Shown here in pieces: positions 1 to 10,811 of a DNA stretch of 50,265 nucleotides. Made by a program: the position numbers and the translations under genes. Source of the DNA: Funneliformis mosseae (lineage: Eukaryota; Glomeromycota; Glomeromycetes; Glomerales; Glomeraceae); assembly GCA_910592005.1 (NCBI GenBank), contig CAJVPP010000087.1, positions 1 through 50,265 of the forward strand, given 5' to 3'. The notes under the pieces are model-generated. The model was given only the letters and a program-made list of their open reading frames with translations. It did not search any database and was not told the DNA's origin. Numbering within the stretch: position 1 is the first letter of the stretch; every line of letters starts with the position of its first letter.

Positions 1-889
1 CAGTTTAATTTCATTTACTTTAACAAAATGGACTTAACTATGTGGGATTATTTGTGATTATGGAAACTAGACGTCTTATTCTATTTGTTTTATAAGTTTT
101 TTATATTGAACAAATGTAAAAAAATTTTTCAAAATACAAGTATAAAATGAATATATGAGCCAATCAAATTTCAAGAATTTGCAATAAAATATTCTAGAAC
201 CCGTTTCCTTTTTTGGTATATCCCCTGACTGTATTATTGATCAATTCTAATTTAAAACTTAAATAACCATAAATTAGCTAAAATTAGCCTATTTTAGCAT
301 CAATTTAGCATTAATTTAGAACTTAAATAATTATAAATCAGCCTAAAATTAACTTCAATTTAATATCAATTTGTTAAATAAACATTAAATATTAAAATTT
401 ATTAATAATAAAAATCTAATTTAAATTCACAAAAATATAACAAAAATATTATTAAAATTTACTGATTAATTTTCTATTAAAAAATATAAGAAAAAAATGG
501 AAAAATTATATAAAATAATAATAATATAATAAAAATATAATTTATTTCTCCTAAAATCCTTTAAATTATCTTAAATATTTATTATTATACCATCATCATT
601 ATTAAAAATATTAATAAAAATAATAAAAATATAATATATTTTTCTTTCTAAAATCCTTCAAAATTATCTAAAAAATGATCGTTTTGTAGTAGAAAGAAAG
701 GAAATTACCAAAAAAAATTTTTTGAGTTAATATTAAATCTGAATTTTTTTTACTAAAAAAATAATATTTAATTTAAGAAGTAAAAAAAATTTTTTTTGGT
801 AGTTTCCTCCTTTTTTATTGCAAAATGCCTAAATGTAAAAAATAATAATAAAATAATAATAATAAAAAATCTACTCTTTTTCACTAAAT
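1..889. other. AT-rich gene-free segment with short direct repeat
   Basis: No open frame of useful length is seen on either strand. A short direct repeat stands out: the phrase AACTTAAATAA, then CCATAAATTAGC or TTATAAATCAGC, occurs near 257 and again near 322 (about 65 bp apart). Around it lie short words of the type AATTTAGCAT. The rest is A/T homopolymer and ATAATAATA-like simple sequence. Nothing here supports a gene. Confidence 0.6.
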
Positions 890-1265
890 TACTTAAAATT
901 TATTTTTTTTCTATTATAATAAGTAAAAAAATTCAGTTTATTATTTGAAAAGTTAACTGCTTAATTAATGAAATTCAACTTAAATTTTAGCTTTTTCTTT
1001 GTCTAATTTTAATAATTAGAGACAATTTTGTAATTTTGTTTCTATTATAGAAAATAAAAAAATCAGTTTATTATCAGTTTATTATTTGAAAGTTGATTAA
1101 AATTTAACTTAAATTTTAGTTTTTTTTTCATTTAATTTTAATAGTTGGAGGTATTATTGTAGTTTTATTTTTATTATAGAAAGTAAAAATCAGTTTATTA
1201 TTTAAAAAATTGACTGTTTGATTAATAAAATTCAACTTAAATTTTTTTCAACATTTGATAGAATA
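890..1265. repeat. Imperfect tandem repeat, unit about 120-130 bp
   Basis: The word CAGTTTATTATTTGAAA, or a close variant, starts near 934, 1075 and 1191, with an extra CAGTTTATTA copy at 1064. Each copy is followed by a stretch like AATTCAACTTAAATTTTAG and preceded by a T-rich stretch ending in TTTCTATTATAG. This gives about two and a half diverged units. The array lies some 200 bp before the 49-bp satellite, so it may belong to the same repeat-rich locus. Units differ by small indels, so the array is old or fast-evolving. Confidence 0.7.
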
Positions 1266-1479
1266 AAAAAAAAAGAAAATTTGAAAATGATTGTAAAAAA
1301 ATAAAATTTAAGTTAAAATTATTTTTTAAAAAGTAAAAAAATTAAGCTTATTTTATAAAATATTTTTATATATATCAGAAATAAATTTAAATAGTATATT
1401 AAATAATATATTAAATCTATATAATATTTAAAGTAAATCAGAAATAATTTATCAAAATAATTTATTATATAATATCAAT

Positions 1480-2590
1480 AAAATCATGCTTTCATTTATT
1501 ATTTAATTAAAATAATATAATTATTTTAATTAAATGATATATTTTAAATCATTTTAATAGAGTAATTTTATACTTATTATTCAGATAGAACAATAATTTT
1601 GAATTATTCTAATTAAATAATTTATATTTATTATTTAATTAAAATGATAATTTTAAGTTATTTCAATCAAACAATGTTTTATAATTGATTTAAAATGATA
1701 GTTTTAAATCATTTTATTTGAATGATTTTATAAGTTAGAATGATAATTTCAAATCATTCCAGTTGAATAATTAGATTATTATTTATCTAGAATGATAAAA
1801 ATCATTTAATTGAACAATTAAAGTATCATTTAACTAAAAAGATAAAAAGTTATTCTAGTCAAATAATTAAAATATTATTTAACTAGAATAATAAAAAATT
1901 AACCTAGTTAAATAATTTAATTATTATTTAACTGAAATAATAAAAAAATTTATTTTTAATTAACAATTAAAATATTATTTAACTGAAAGATAAAAAATTA
2001 TTTTAATCAAATAACTCAATTATCATTTAACTAAAATAATAAATTATTTTAATTGAATAATTAAGTATTATTAAATGAAATGATAAAAAAATTATTTCAG
2101 TTAAACAATTAAGGATTATTCAATTAAAATAATAAAAAAATTATTACAGTTGAATAATTAAGTATTGTTCAACTGGAATAATAAAAAAAATATTTCAGTT
2201 AAACAATTAAGTATTATTTAACTAAAATAATAAAAAATTACTTTAGTTAAATGATTAAGTATTTTTAACTAAAATGATAAAAAAATTATTCTAATTAAAT
2301 AATTAGATTATTATTTAAATAAAATGATAAAAAATCATTCTAATTAAATGATTTAATTATTATTCAATTAAAATAATAAAAAATTATTTCAGTTAAACAA
2401 TTAAATATATTTTAATTAAAATGATAAAAAAATTTTTTTTAGTTGAATGATTATATCATCATTCAACTGGAATAATAAAAAAATTGTTTTAATCAAATAA
2501 TTAGATTATCATTTAATTAAAATGTGAAAAGATTTTAAACAAATGATATAAATACTATTTATTAGAATAATTGATATTATCATTTCAAAT
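1480..2590. repeat. Satellite-like array of ~49-bp imperfect palindromes
   Basis: A core CAGTTAAACAATTAAG (variants CAGTTGAATAATTAAG, CTAATTAAATAATTAG) recurs at 2098, 2147, 2196, 2244, 2291, 2340 and 2390, a spacing of 47-50 bp. The same rhythm can be traced back to about 1500 and on to about 2560, giving roughly 22 copies. Within each unit the left half (TTATTTAACTGGAATAAT) is nearly the reverse complement of the right half (ATTATTTCAGTTAAACAATT), with an A-rich centre, so each unit could form a hairpin. Copies vary at many positions but keep the period. There is no coding capacity. The period is visible directly; the exact copy number is an estimate. Confidence 0.8.
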
Positions 2591-3770
2591 AAACTAAACT
2601 TTAAAATATATTGCCTTCAAATTTTATTTTATTTTGATATATTTTAACTGATTTTTAATATATATTAATCAGATATCAATCAAATATTAATTGACTATAA
2701 ATAATATAGATCAAATTTTAGCCAATTTTTGATATATACTAATCAGCTATAAATATACTAATTGGCTAAAATAAAATAGGTTGAATTTTAGTTAATTTTT
2801 AGCTAATTTTTAATATATTCCAATTAGCTAGGTTAATTTTAATAATTTATTGATTTTAGGTTTTTAGATTAATTTATCACATATTTGATTTTTTGACTTT
2901 AATCAATAAAAAAAATACTAAAAAATATTAATTGATTTATATAGAAGGTTTTTAAAGTTTATGTATATATTTTTTATATAAATTTTAATCTTATTTTTAT
3001 TAAGTAAGTAACTGATTATAAATAATAAATATTATTTCTAGAATAGTAAATTAAATTTTATACTAAAGCTGTTTATTATTTGATTAGATTACCATTTTTA
3101 TCTAAATATATTACTAATATCATAAATATAATAAATATTGTAAACCTTACAAAAATCGTAAACTCTATCTATTATAATAATAAAAAGTTATTATTAAAAT
3201 AACTTTATTAAGATTTTTTACAAGATATTCTTTTTAATAATCAAGAAAAAGAATTAAAAAAATTATATCTATTATCAGTTATTATCTATAATTAAACTAT
3301 TAAATTTTATGATAATTTATTTTATATTTAAAAAAATGTCAATATAATTTGAATCTAAAATATGATAAATTAAAAATGATTAAAATATAAATGAAAAAAT
3401 TAAGATTTTATTTTGCAAAATTAACTAATTTTAATATTTTGTTAATTAATAATTTAGTTTATTTTATATAGTTAATAAAATAAATATTATAACAATATAA
3501 AAATTTAAAAAAAAATTCTAATATTTAAAATTTTAATGAAAAATATTTTGTATAATAAAATAATTTTTTAATTAAAATTATAATAATAAAAGTAATATAA
3601 AATTTTTAGATAGACATTTTTTTATTTATTTAATATACAAAATTTTAGTATAATATAATATACAAAATTATTTGTTATATTATATTGAATATTTTATTAT
3701 AATTTTAATAAAAATTTTTATATAATGAAGATCTAATTTTGAACGAAAAATTTATTATAAAGCAAATTAA
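2591..3770. other. AT-rich gene-free segment
   Basis: No supported gene. At 2630-2850 there are irregular near-repeats of words such as GATATATTTTAACTGATTTT, ATATACTAATCAGCTATAA and CTAATTGGCTAAAAT, possibly a decayed short tandem array next to the satellite. The remainder is A/T-only sequence with stop codons in every frame. Confidence 0.5.
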
Positions 3771-4450
3771 CTGTATTTAATATTTAAAAAAGATTAAATT
3801 TTTTATATTTAACTGTAAAGCAGGTAAATTTATCTGCAAACATAAACAAGTATTATTTTTTAATAAAATATATAATATTAATTTTAATAATATAATATAA
3901 AAAAGATAGTTTAATATATATTTTATTAATTTTCTTAGAAAATTTAAATTTATTAAGAAGTTTTTTATTTTAAAATTAAGAAATTATTATTATAATAATT
4001 TTTTAAAACTTTTTTTAAAATTCATATATAAAGATAGGTATTGTAATTAAAAAAAATAACACAATTAAGTTGTAACTTATGGTGCAATTAAATTTTTTTA
4101 TGATATAATTAATGAAAATAATTATAGTAATCATCTTTATTCATATATTTATGAACTAATTGATCACTTTATTACTAATAAAAATTATAAAAATATTTTA
4201 GTAAATTATAAAAATTATAATAATTAAAATTATTCTTTATGATTATTTTATAATCCATTATAATTAATATTATTAAAAGTAAATGTTAATAAGATTAACA
4301 AAGATAAATAATAAAATTTTTTAAAAATTATAAATTTTAGCTTATAAGTAATTTTAAATTATTTATTATATAATTAAAATAAAAGTTATTATAATATTAT
4401 ATATATTTATTATAAAATTAATTTAAAAAAAATTTTTTTAATTTTAATTT
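3771..4450. repeat. Diverged direct duplicate, copy A
   Basis: This block shares ordered sequence with 5600-6100. Matching landmarks are TAATATTAATTTTA, then AGTTTAATATAT, then TTTAAATTTATTAA followed by GAAGTTTTTT, then TTACTAAT, then CATAAAAATTATAATAATT (TATAAAAATTATAATAATT in this copy), then TTTTAGCTTATAA, then TTATTATATAATTAAAA. The order and approximate spacing are preserved but divergence is high. It is probably an old mobile element or segmental copy with no remaining open frame. Confidence 0.55.
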
Positions 4451-5599
4451 TTATAAAACTAATTTAAAAGGAAATTTATAGTAAATAAATAAAAAAATTT
4501 GCTTATAAAATCTTATAATTTAGTAATAAAATAAAATTAATTAAAAAAATTAAAAATTTTTTTTAAATAATATTTTAAGGATTAGATTTTAATTATATTA
4601 AGAAGTTATAAGTAAAAATTAATTATAATAGATATTTTTATGAAATAATAAAAAAGATTAAATTTAAGTTATTGTTAATATAATTTGTAATATAGTATTA
4701 AAATTAGAATAAGTAATTAAAAATAATGATAAAAGGTTTATTATAAATTGTTTATTTATTTTATAATAAAGAATATATTTATAAATTTTTATAAATTTTT
4801 GATTTTTATTTATTATATAATAATAAAAATATATTTTTTATTATTTTATTTTAAAGTTATATATTTATATAATTATATAATGTATTATTAATTGATCTAT
4901 ATCTATATATACTGTATATATAATAATAATAATAATTTAATAAATGTAAAATAGATAATTTATTTAAAAATATTATTAATTAATTAAAAAAAATAAATTA
5001 TTTATAAATAAATTTAAAATTATTCTTTAAAATATTTAATATCTAATGATTATAAAAAGATAAAATATAAATTTTAGTTTTATTATATTATAATATATTT
5101 AATAGTAGTATTTTTAAACTTTTAAAATAAATAATTATCAATATATATTAATTTTTCAATTTTTCAATTTTAAAAAATAATTTTTATTTAATAATTATAA
5201 AAAATAAACTTAGTTTATTGAAATTTATCATATTAAGACTTATTAAATAGTAGTATTTTTATATTTTTGAAATTAATAAATAGTAAAGATATATAAGTTT
5301 AAATTGTTAATAAAATAATAAAATAACAATTTTTTTTGCTAAAATTTTATTGAGAAAGAGTTTTCAGTAATTATTTTAATTATTTAGAAATTTGTAGTGA
5401 ATTTGAAGTTAAAACAAATTTTATTTTATTTTATATATTTTATAATAATTTATTATTTATTTATTTTTAAAAAATCACTAGATAATTACATTTTTTTAAA
5501 TTTTTACTTAGAAAATATCATAATTTATTATAAAAGTATTAATTTTTTATTAATATATTTTAAATTATTTTAAAATAATTAAAAATAATTGTAATTAAT
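4451..5599. other. AT-rich gene-free spacer between duplicates
   Basis: Almost pure A/T sequence with frequent TTATTATATTATAA words and stops in all frames. No gene, RNA or ordered repeat could be supported. Confidence 0.5.
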
Positions 5600-6100
5600 A
5601 AATAAATTGCTTGTAAGTTTGTAAACAAAATAATTGAAGGAATAGTATTGTCAATTTAAATAATTTAATAGACAATACTTTATGAATTTAAAAAGTATTA
5701 ATTTTTAATAAAATATTAAATATTAATTTTAGTAATATATAGTTTAATATATTTTTTATCAACTTATTAGAAGAAATTTTAAATTTATTAAAAAGTTTTT
5801 TTTAATAATTTATTACTAATCAACATTATAAAATTTTTAATAAATCATAAAAATTATAATAATTAAAGTTATTTTTCATAATAAATTTTATAATATTCTA
5901 TTATGATTAATATTAATAAAAGGAAATTTTAATAAGTTTGTTAAAAGATTAATGAAAATTTTTTAGCTTATAAATAATTTTAGATTTTTTATTATATAAT
6001 TAAAAAATAAAATTACTATAATTCATAATTATAAAATTAATTTAAAATTTTTTTTTGATTTTTCAATAAAAGTAAATCATAATAAATGAGCAGGTAATTT
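5600..6100. repeat. Diverged direct duplicate, copy B
   Basis: Second copy of the block described at 3771-4450, offset by about 1.65-1.8 kb. It is somewhat shorter. It shares the series AATATTAATTTTAGTAATA, TTAATATATTTTTTATC, AAATTTTAAATTTATTAAAA, TTACTAAT, CATAAAAATTATAATAATTA, TTTTTTAGCTTATAAATAAT and TTATTATATAATTAAAA in the same order and orientation. Confidence 0.55.
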
Positions 6101-6490
6101 TTATTATCAAAATACTATTCTTTTACTTTTATTTTATATAGAATAATTAATATAATAATGATTAAAATTCTGAATTATTAATATAAAAATATATAATTGA
6201 AAATATTTTAGTTATTAATTTTTGTCTTTTATATATATATACACATTGTATGTGTTTAAAAATAGTCAAATGATTAAAATGATTAAGTTTGTAAAAAAGT
6301 GGAACCCAACAATTCATCATTATAAAAACATATAAATTTGATGTCAAAAAAAACTTTATAAAACTTTAGAAATGATTTATACATAATTGTTTTTTTTTTT
6401 TACATCAAATTTTGACAAGGATTTCGTTGTCATCTTTTGATACATCATTTTTTTGAAGCAAACTTACAATAAGATCAACATTATGGACAT
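6101..6490. other. Likely 3' flank of the FUSC-like gene
   Basis: This lies downstream of the minus-strand transporter stop codon. On the minus strand it contains A-rich stretches and a TTATAAAG-like word, but no exact AATAAA close to the stop. A short open frame here (6162-6347, minus) is A/T-biased and looks like chance. The switch from near-pure A/T to mixed composition occurs at about 6400. Confidence 0.4.
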
Positions 6491-9400
6491 TTAATTTGTA
6501 GAAGGTGCAACACCAGAAGCACCATCATCGTGATGAGTTATAGATTCTTCATTTACGTCATCAATACTATTTTCGTCTGGAGCGAAAAGAGTATTAAATT
6601 CGTCACCACCCATACAACCAAATAATTCTTGCATAATTACACCTAATCTTTCCAATTCCCTGATAATATCTTCCATCACGAGAGCATATGCATAATAAAT
6701 GATATAATGTTCATCTTCAATAATACGTTGTTTAACGACAGGAAGATTTCTGATCTTTTTGACTAATCGTCGTCTCGCTTTTTCAGCAGGTGGTAGATAA
6801 GGTGGTAAGGGGGTCTTTAACCTTAAGGCAGCGGCAAGGATATAAAAATATAATAACACATTCCCAACCAATTCCTTCCTTTCTTTTGACATTGGTATAA
6901 TAAAATCTCGACGAACCAACTTATACCACTCTTCTTGTGTCACGGCAATTCTCATTGAAAGTAATTTGTCTAAAATGTTTTGACATCCCGTTAAAATTTC
7001 ACTATACGTATGTATGGGAAATGGTCCTTTCATACGTGGTTCATTTGGTGTTTGTGCCAATAAATCTGTAAGTTTAAGTAATGATACTTGTAAAATCAAT
7101 TCCATGTCCATAAATTCTTTTGTTGATTGTGATAGTCGATGTGATGCTTGTGGTGTTAATCTCACTGTTGAATGTTTCGAAGAACTTGTCACATCACCTT
7201 CATTTGCCGGCTGAACTTCAGGCATAACAGAATAAACGGATACTAGTTTCTTATACAACCAGCTCATATTAACAAATAGTTGACTTAATCCTTTTCGTAA
7301 TTCTACACGCGCTTCATATGGCCACCAATATGTTGTTACGAACACTCCCCAAATTATACCCGTGGCAACTGCAATTGCCCGATATCTTGCAATGTCAATA
7401 AGATCAAGATTTTCATCTTCGTTATCGGAATTTTTAAGATTAAACTTATATAAAGCTACTAAATTATAAGTCAATAGAATGAAAGTTCCTATTCGATTAT
7501 ATTTTGTATAAAGTATCATATGAAAGCATCCCATGGCAATAAAGAATCCAAGAATTGATATCACAAGCCCATTGTCCGGAAATAATGTGTAAATAACCCA
7601 CGCAAGGTACGATCCAAATAATGTTCCAGCTGCACGGTATATTCCTATAAGATTTGTTCCCCCTACCGTTGGAGCCATCACGACCATCAACTAATAAAAA
7701 TCAAGTAAAGTTAATTATCTCTAAAGAAGGGGGGAAAAAAATGCCCGAAAGAGATGCTCACAGAAATACAAGCCCACTCGCCACGATATTCTCTGTATAT
7801 GTCTCTCGTCTCCTCAATAAACGCGGGACTTGCCAAGATGGCAGTGCTAACAGCGGCTTTAATAGCGTATTTAACTTCAAATTGTCTAAACCAAGAAAGT
7901 GATTGCCAAATTTTAATAGTAAGTTTGTGTGTTAAGGTTTTTGGTCTCGGAGTTTGAATCGTGTCAAATAAATTATTTGTATTTTCTGGAAATTTGTCTT
8001 TGGCCTTTTCATAAGATTTTTTGTCAAGTAACGAATCATTAGAAGCATCGAGTTTAAAACAACCAAAATAAATCCAAAATTGCCACCATTTTCTCGTTTC
8101 TTTTATCCCTTGTTCTTTTGCATCCAAATTTTGTATACGACCAACCAGGTCTATTAAATCCGTTAATTCCCTCGTAAATTCTTGTAAATTGAATACAAAA
8201 AAGTAAATTAAAAAAACTTCTTCGTTTGGTTTGCTATTCGTGTTTTCCTTACGATAAAGACCTGTAAGTGATCGTGATTGTGATTTTTCAAACAAGTTTA
8301 AAGCAGATTTTAAATTTTGTTGAAGTAATGTCGGGGTTGTTTTCGAAAATGCTGAAGGTGATTGAATAAATTGATCTTGTAAATGTGAGAGGGTTTGTTT
8401 ACACGTGAACACTAAAGATTTCATTGGAGGTCCAACGAATCGAATGAAATCTAATAAGATACTCAAATCTCCGAATTCTTCATCATCTGAAAGGTGTCCA
8501 CTTTGTCTTTGAGTTTTATTTAAACCTTCAGGCGAGTTCATTTGATTCGTTGAATTTTCATCACTTTTAATTTTCTCGTCTTTAATAATTTCCCATTGTA
8601 ATCCACAACAACTTCTTAAACCACCCAAATGTTGTGCCAACCTATGTAAACTCTTGATCACCTCCTTATAAAGACCAAGTTGAGATCGCATATTAAGATT
8701 ATGAATCTCAAGTGATGCTTGATAAAGCGATGCTTCTAATGATGTGAACGATTTCCTGTACGATGCAATCGCGGATTGAACAGTCTTGTCTGTGTAATGA
8801 ATATCATCAATGAGGAAGGTCTTGGTAAGAAGTTTTAAAAGGAGGTTAAAGGATCCTAAAGTATTCCCAATCTCTGTCCTATTATGGATGAATTGTAAAT
8901 TTTAGGTCATTGAATCCGAAGGCAATCAATTAAATCACAAGAGAGATGTTAAATCACAACTTACTTTAATTTCTTACTAGCGCTAACCGGCCAGATACAT
9001 ACTGAAACGAGAAAACTTATGCACGTTCCGATTAAAACGATTTTCGTCACACTAATGATTTTATCTAATCTAAATTCACCTAAATGAGTTGCCCCCTCCT
9101 TGGTTATAACTACAAATATGATAATATTCGCGAGAGAACATGCTATAAATTCATTGAAATAATAAGAAAAAATTTTAATTCATTAATTATTATTATTTAG
9201 GAAAAAAAAAAAAAAAAAATATTTGATCAAAGCCGTAGAATAACATACCGCTATTAAAGGTGGGCTTATTCAGTTTGGCTTTTAGAAAGGCCACAATAAA
9301 CATACTTCCACCACACCAAAACACAATGGTTACGATATGTCCCAAAGTGTTATAACCCTGATCGTTAAACCAAACAGCACAAGCCATACTACCAATACCA

Positions 9401-10531
9401 ACCAAAGATCCATATAATCCACCAATGAGAGCAAAAATGACCGCCTCGTAAATTCCTCCAACAGTTTTAGCAGGATTATAAAATACTGCAACCGATGCTA
9501 TTAAATGAGAATCTTTTGATTCTACCAATCCCGACCATTCATTTAATATTGGTATAAAAGTAAACAGCGATGCGATAAAATACGCTAACGCGCATTTAAT
9601 GATGTTCTTTTGATTCGGTGTAAAGGTATTTTTGTGAAACCAATCTTTAACTCTTGCCTTTAATGAATTGTCGTATTTATGGTGTTGATTCTGATCATAA
9701 TTTGATTCGTCGGAGTCTGAATCATTACACTTATGAAGTAACGGTGTTTGTTCAGAAACTGCATTTCTAAATTCAAAAAAAAAAAAAAAAAAAAAAAGGT
9801 TATAAACAATGTTGTGGATATAATCATGATGAATTTTAAAATGGTACAAACCTTGAAGGTTCGGAAGTTAGAGAAATTCTTCTTCTTTGTTTTGAACCAT
9901 CATCCATTATAACACTAAACAAACTTTCCTCACCGGGAGAAATGGAATGAGGATCATCATAAATCACACCACTCTGATAACTATTATCCAACCGAGCAGG
10001 CGAAGGAGTTCCGGGCAAGGTATCATTATAATATCTATCATTATAACTTCTTAAAACACTCCAAGGAACCCTATCGCTAGAATATGACGGAGTATAAGTA
10101 AATGAAAATGGATGTTCGGTTTGATTACGAGATCTATGAAATTTACGAGAAGTGGGGGTCGTTGGTGGACCCCTTTTTACTCTTCTTGGGAATGTTGATG
10201 ATTCAGTGTGACGATCATCTTCCTCAATTGGTTGTAATGCTGAATCAATAGCAATTACATTATCCACGTTTGGTTCACCGTGCGCTTCTTGACTTTCTAT
10301 CGTTACAGGCGGATCATAAGTTGAACCGAGGTTATCCTCTCTATATGGAGGAAAACTGAAAATTATTTTAAAATATGTGAATTCTAAGAAAGTCGTTTCA
10401 TTAAAATATAATTAAAAATCGATCATTTTATCTTACTTCACGACACGACGGGATGGTCGTGGTTCCGGCACATTAATTGGGGCGGGATTTTGTGCGGATT
10501 GCCCGAATTCATTATTCGGTAAATCACTCAT
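6491..10531 (-). CDS. FUSC/BRE4-like multipass membrane transporter, 6 exons
   Basis: Exons (minus strand): 10437-10531, 9852-10355, 9249-9766, 8965-9142, 7762-8878 and 6491-7690. The five introns are 81, 85, 106, 86 and 71 nt, all GT...AG, and their phases fit without error to give 3612 nt, 1203 residues. Residues 1-~250 are hydrophilic. About 255-430 form a first membrane block of about six segments, joined across exons 3 and 4. About 432-760 is a soluble middle. About 765-945 form a second membrane block, with GEWACIS joined across intron 5 to LMVVMAPTVGGTNL. The C-terminal ~260 residues are soluble. This two-block layout matches fungal fusaric-acid-resistance/aromatic-acid-exporter-like proteins (ER transporter 6TM N-terminal, FUSC, DUF2421; yeast BRE4 group), whose substrates are mostly unknown. 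E205-QTPL-L210 matches an acidic dileucine motif, and RRRIS (Ser193) a PKA-type site. The start is the first ATG of exon 1; upstream is A/T-rich with no further exon seen. Confidence 0.9.
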
Positions 10532-10811
10532 TTTAATAAAGATTTATTATTATTATTATATTCCCCCCCCTTTTTTTTTTTTTTTTCCAACAGAACAAAA
10601 TTTATATAAATATATTATTTTTTTTTTCAATTTTCAATTTTTCACTCAAACGCCAAGAAATATGAAAGAGATAAGGAACTGCATAATCTATTGATCTCAC
10701 GTAATATATAATTCTATACGTGGAAAAAAAATTTTTTTTTTTTTTACCATCAAATGAGCGAGACCTGAATTTTAGATCAAAGTCCATGAAAAAAGGATTG
10801 ATCATTTCCAA
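10532..10811 (-). promoter_or_regulatory. Probable promoter/5' leader of the FUSC-like gene
   Basis: Upstream of the minus-strand start there is an unusual homopolymer pair: on the sense strand a run of about 16-18 A followed by 8 G (10562-10586). Next comes a TATATAAAT-like word near 10597-10606, some 70 nt before the ATG, which could be a TATA element. Between them and the ATG is a (TAA)n tract. A 69-codon open frame across 10602-10811 overlaps these A/T tracts and is taken as chance. Confidence 0.4.

Noticed and set aside
7014..7957. Plus-strand open frames within the transporter locus.
   Set aside because: They are antisense shadows of the well-supported minus-strand exons.
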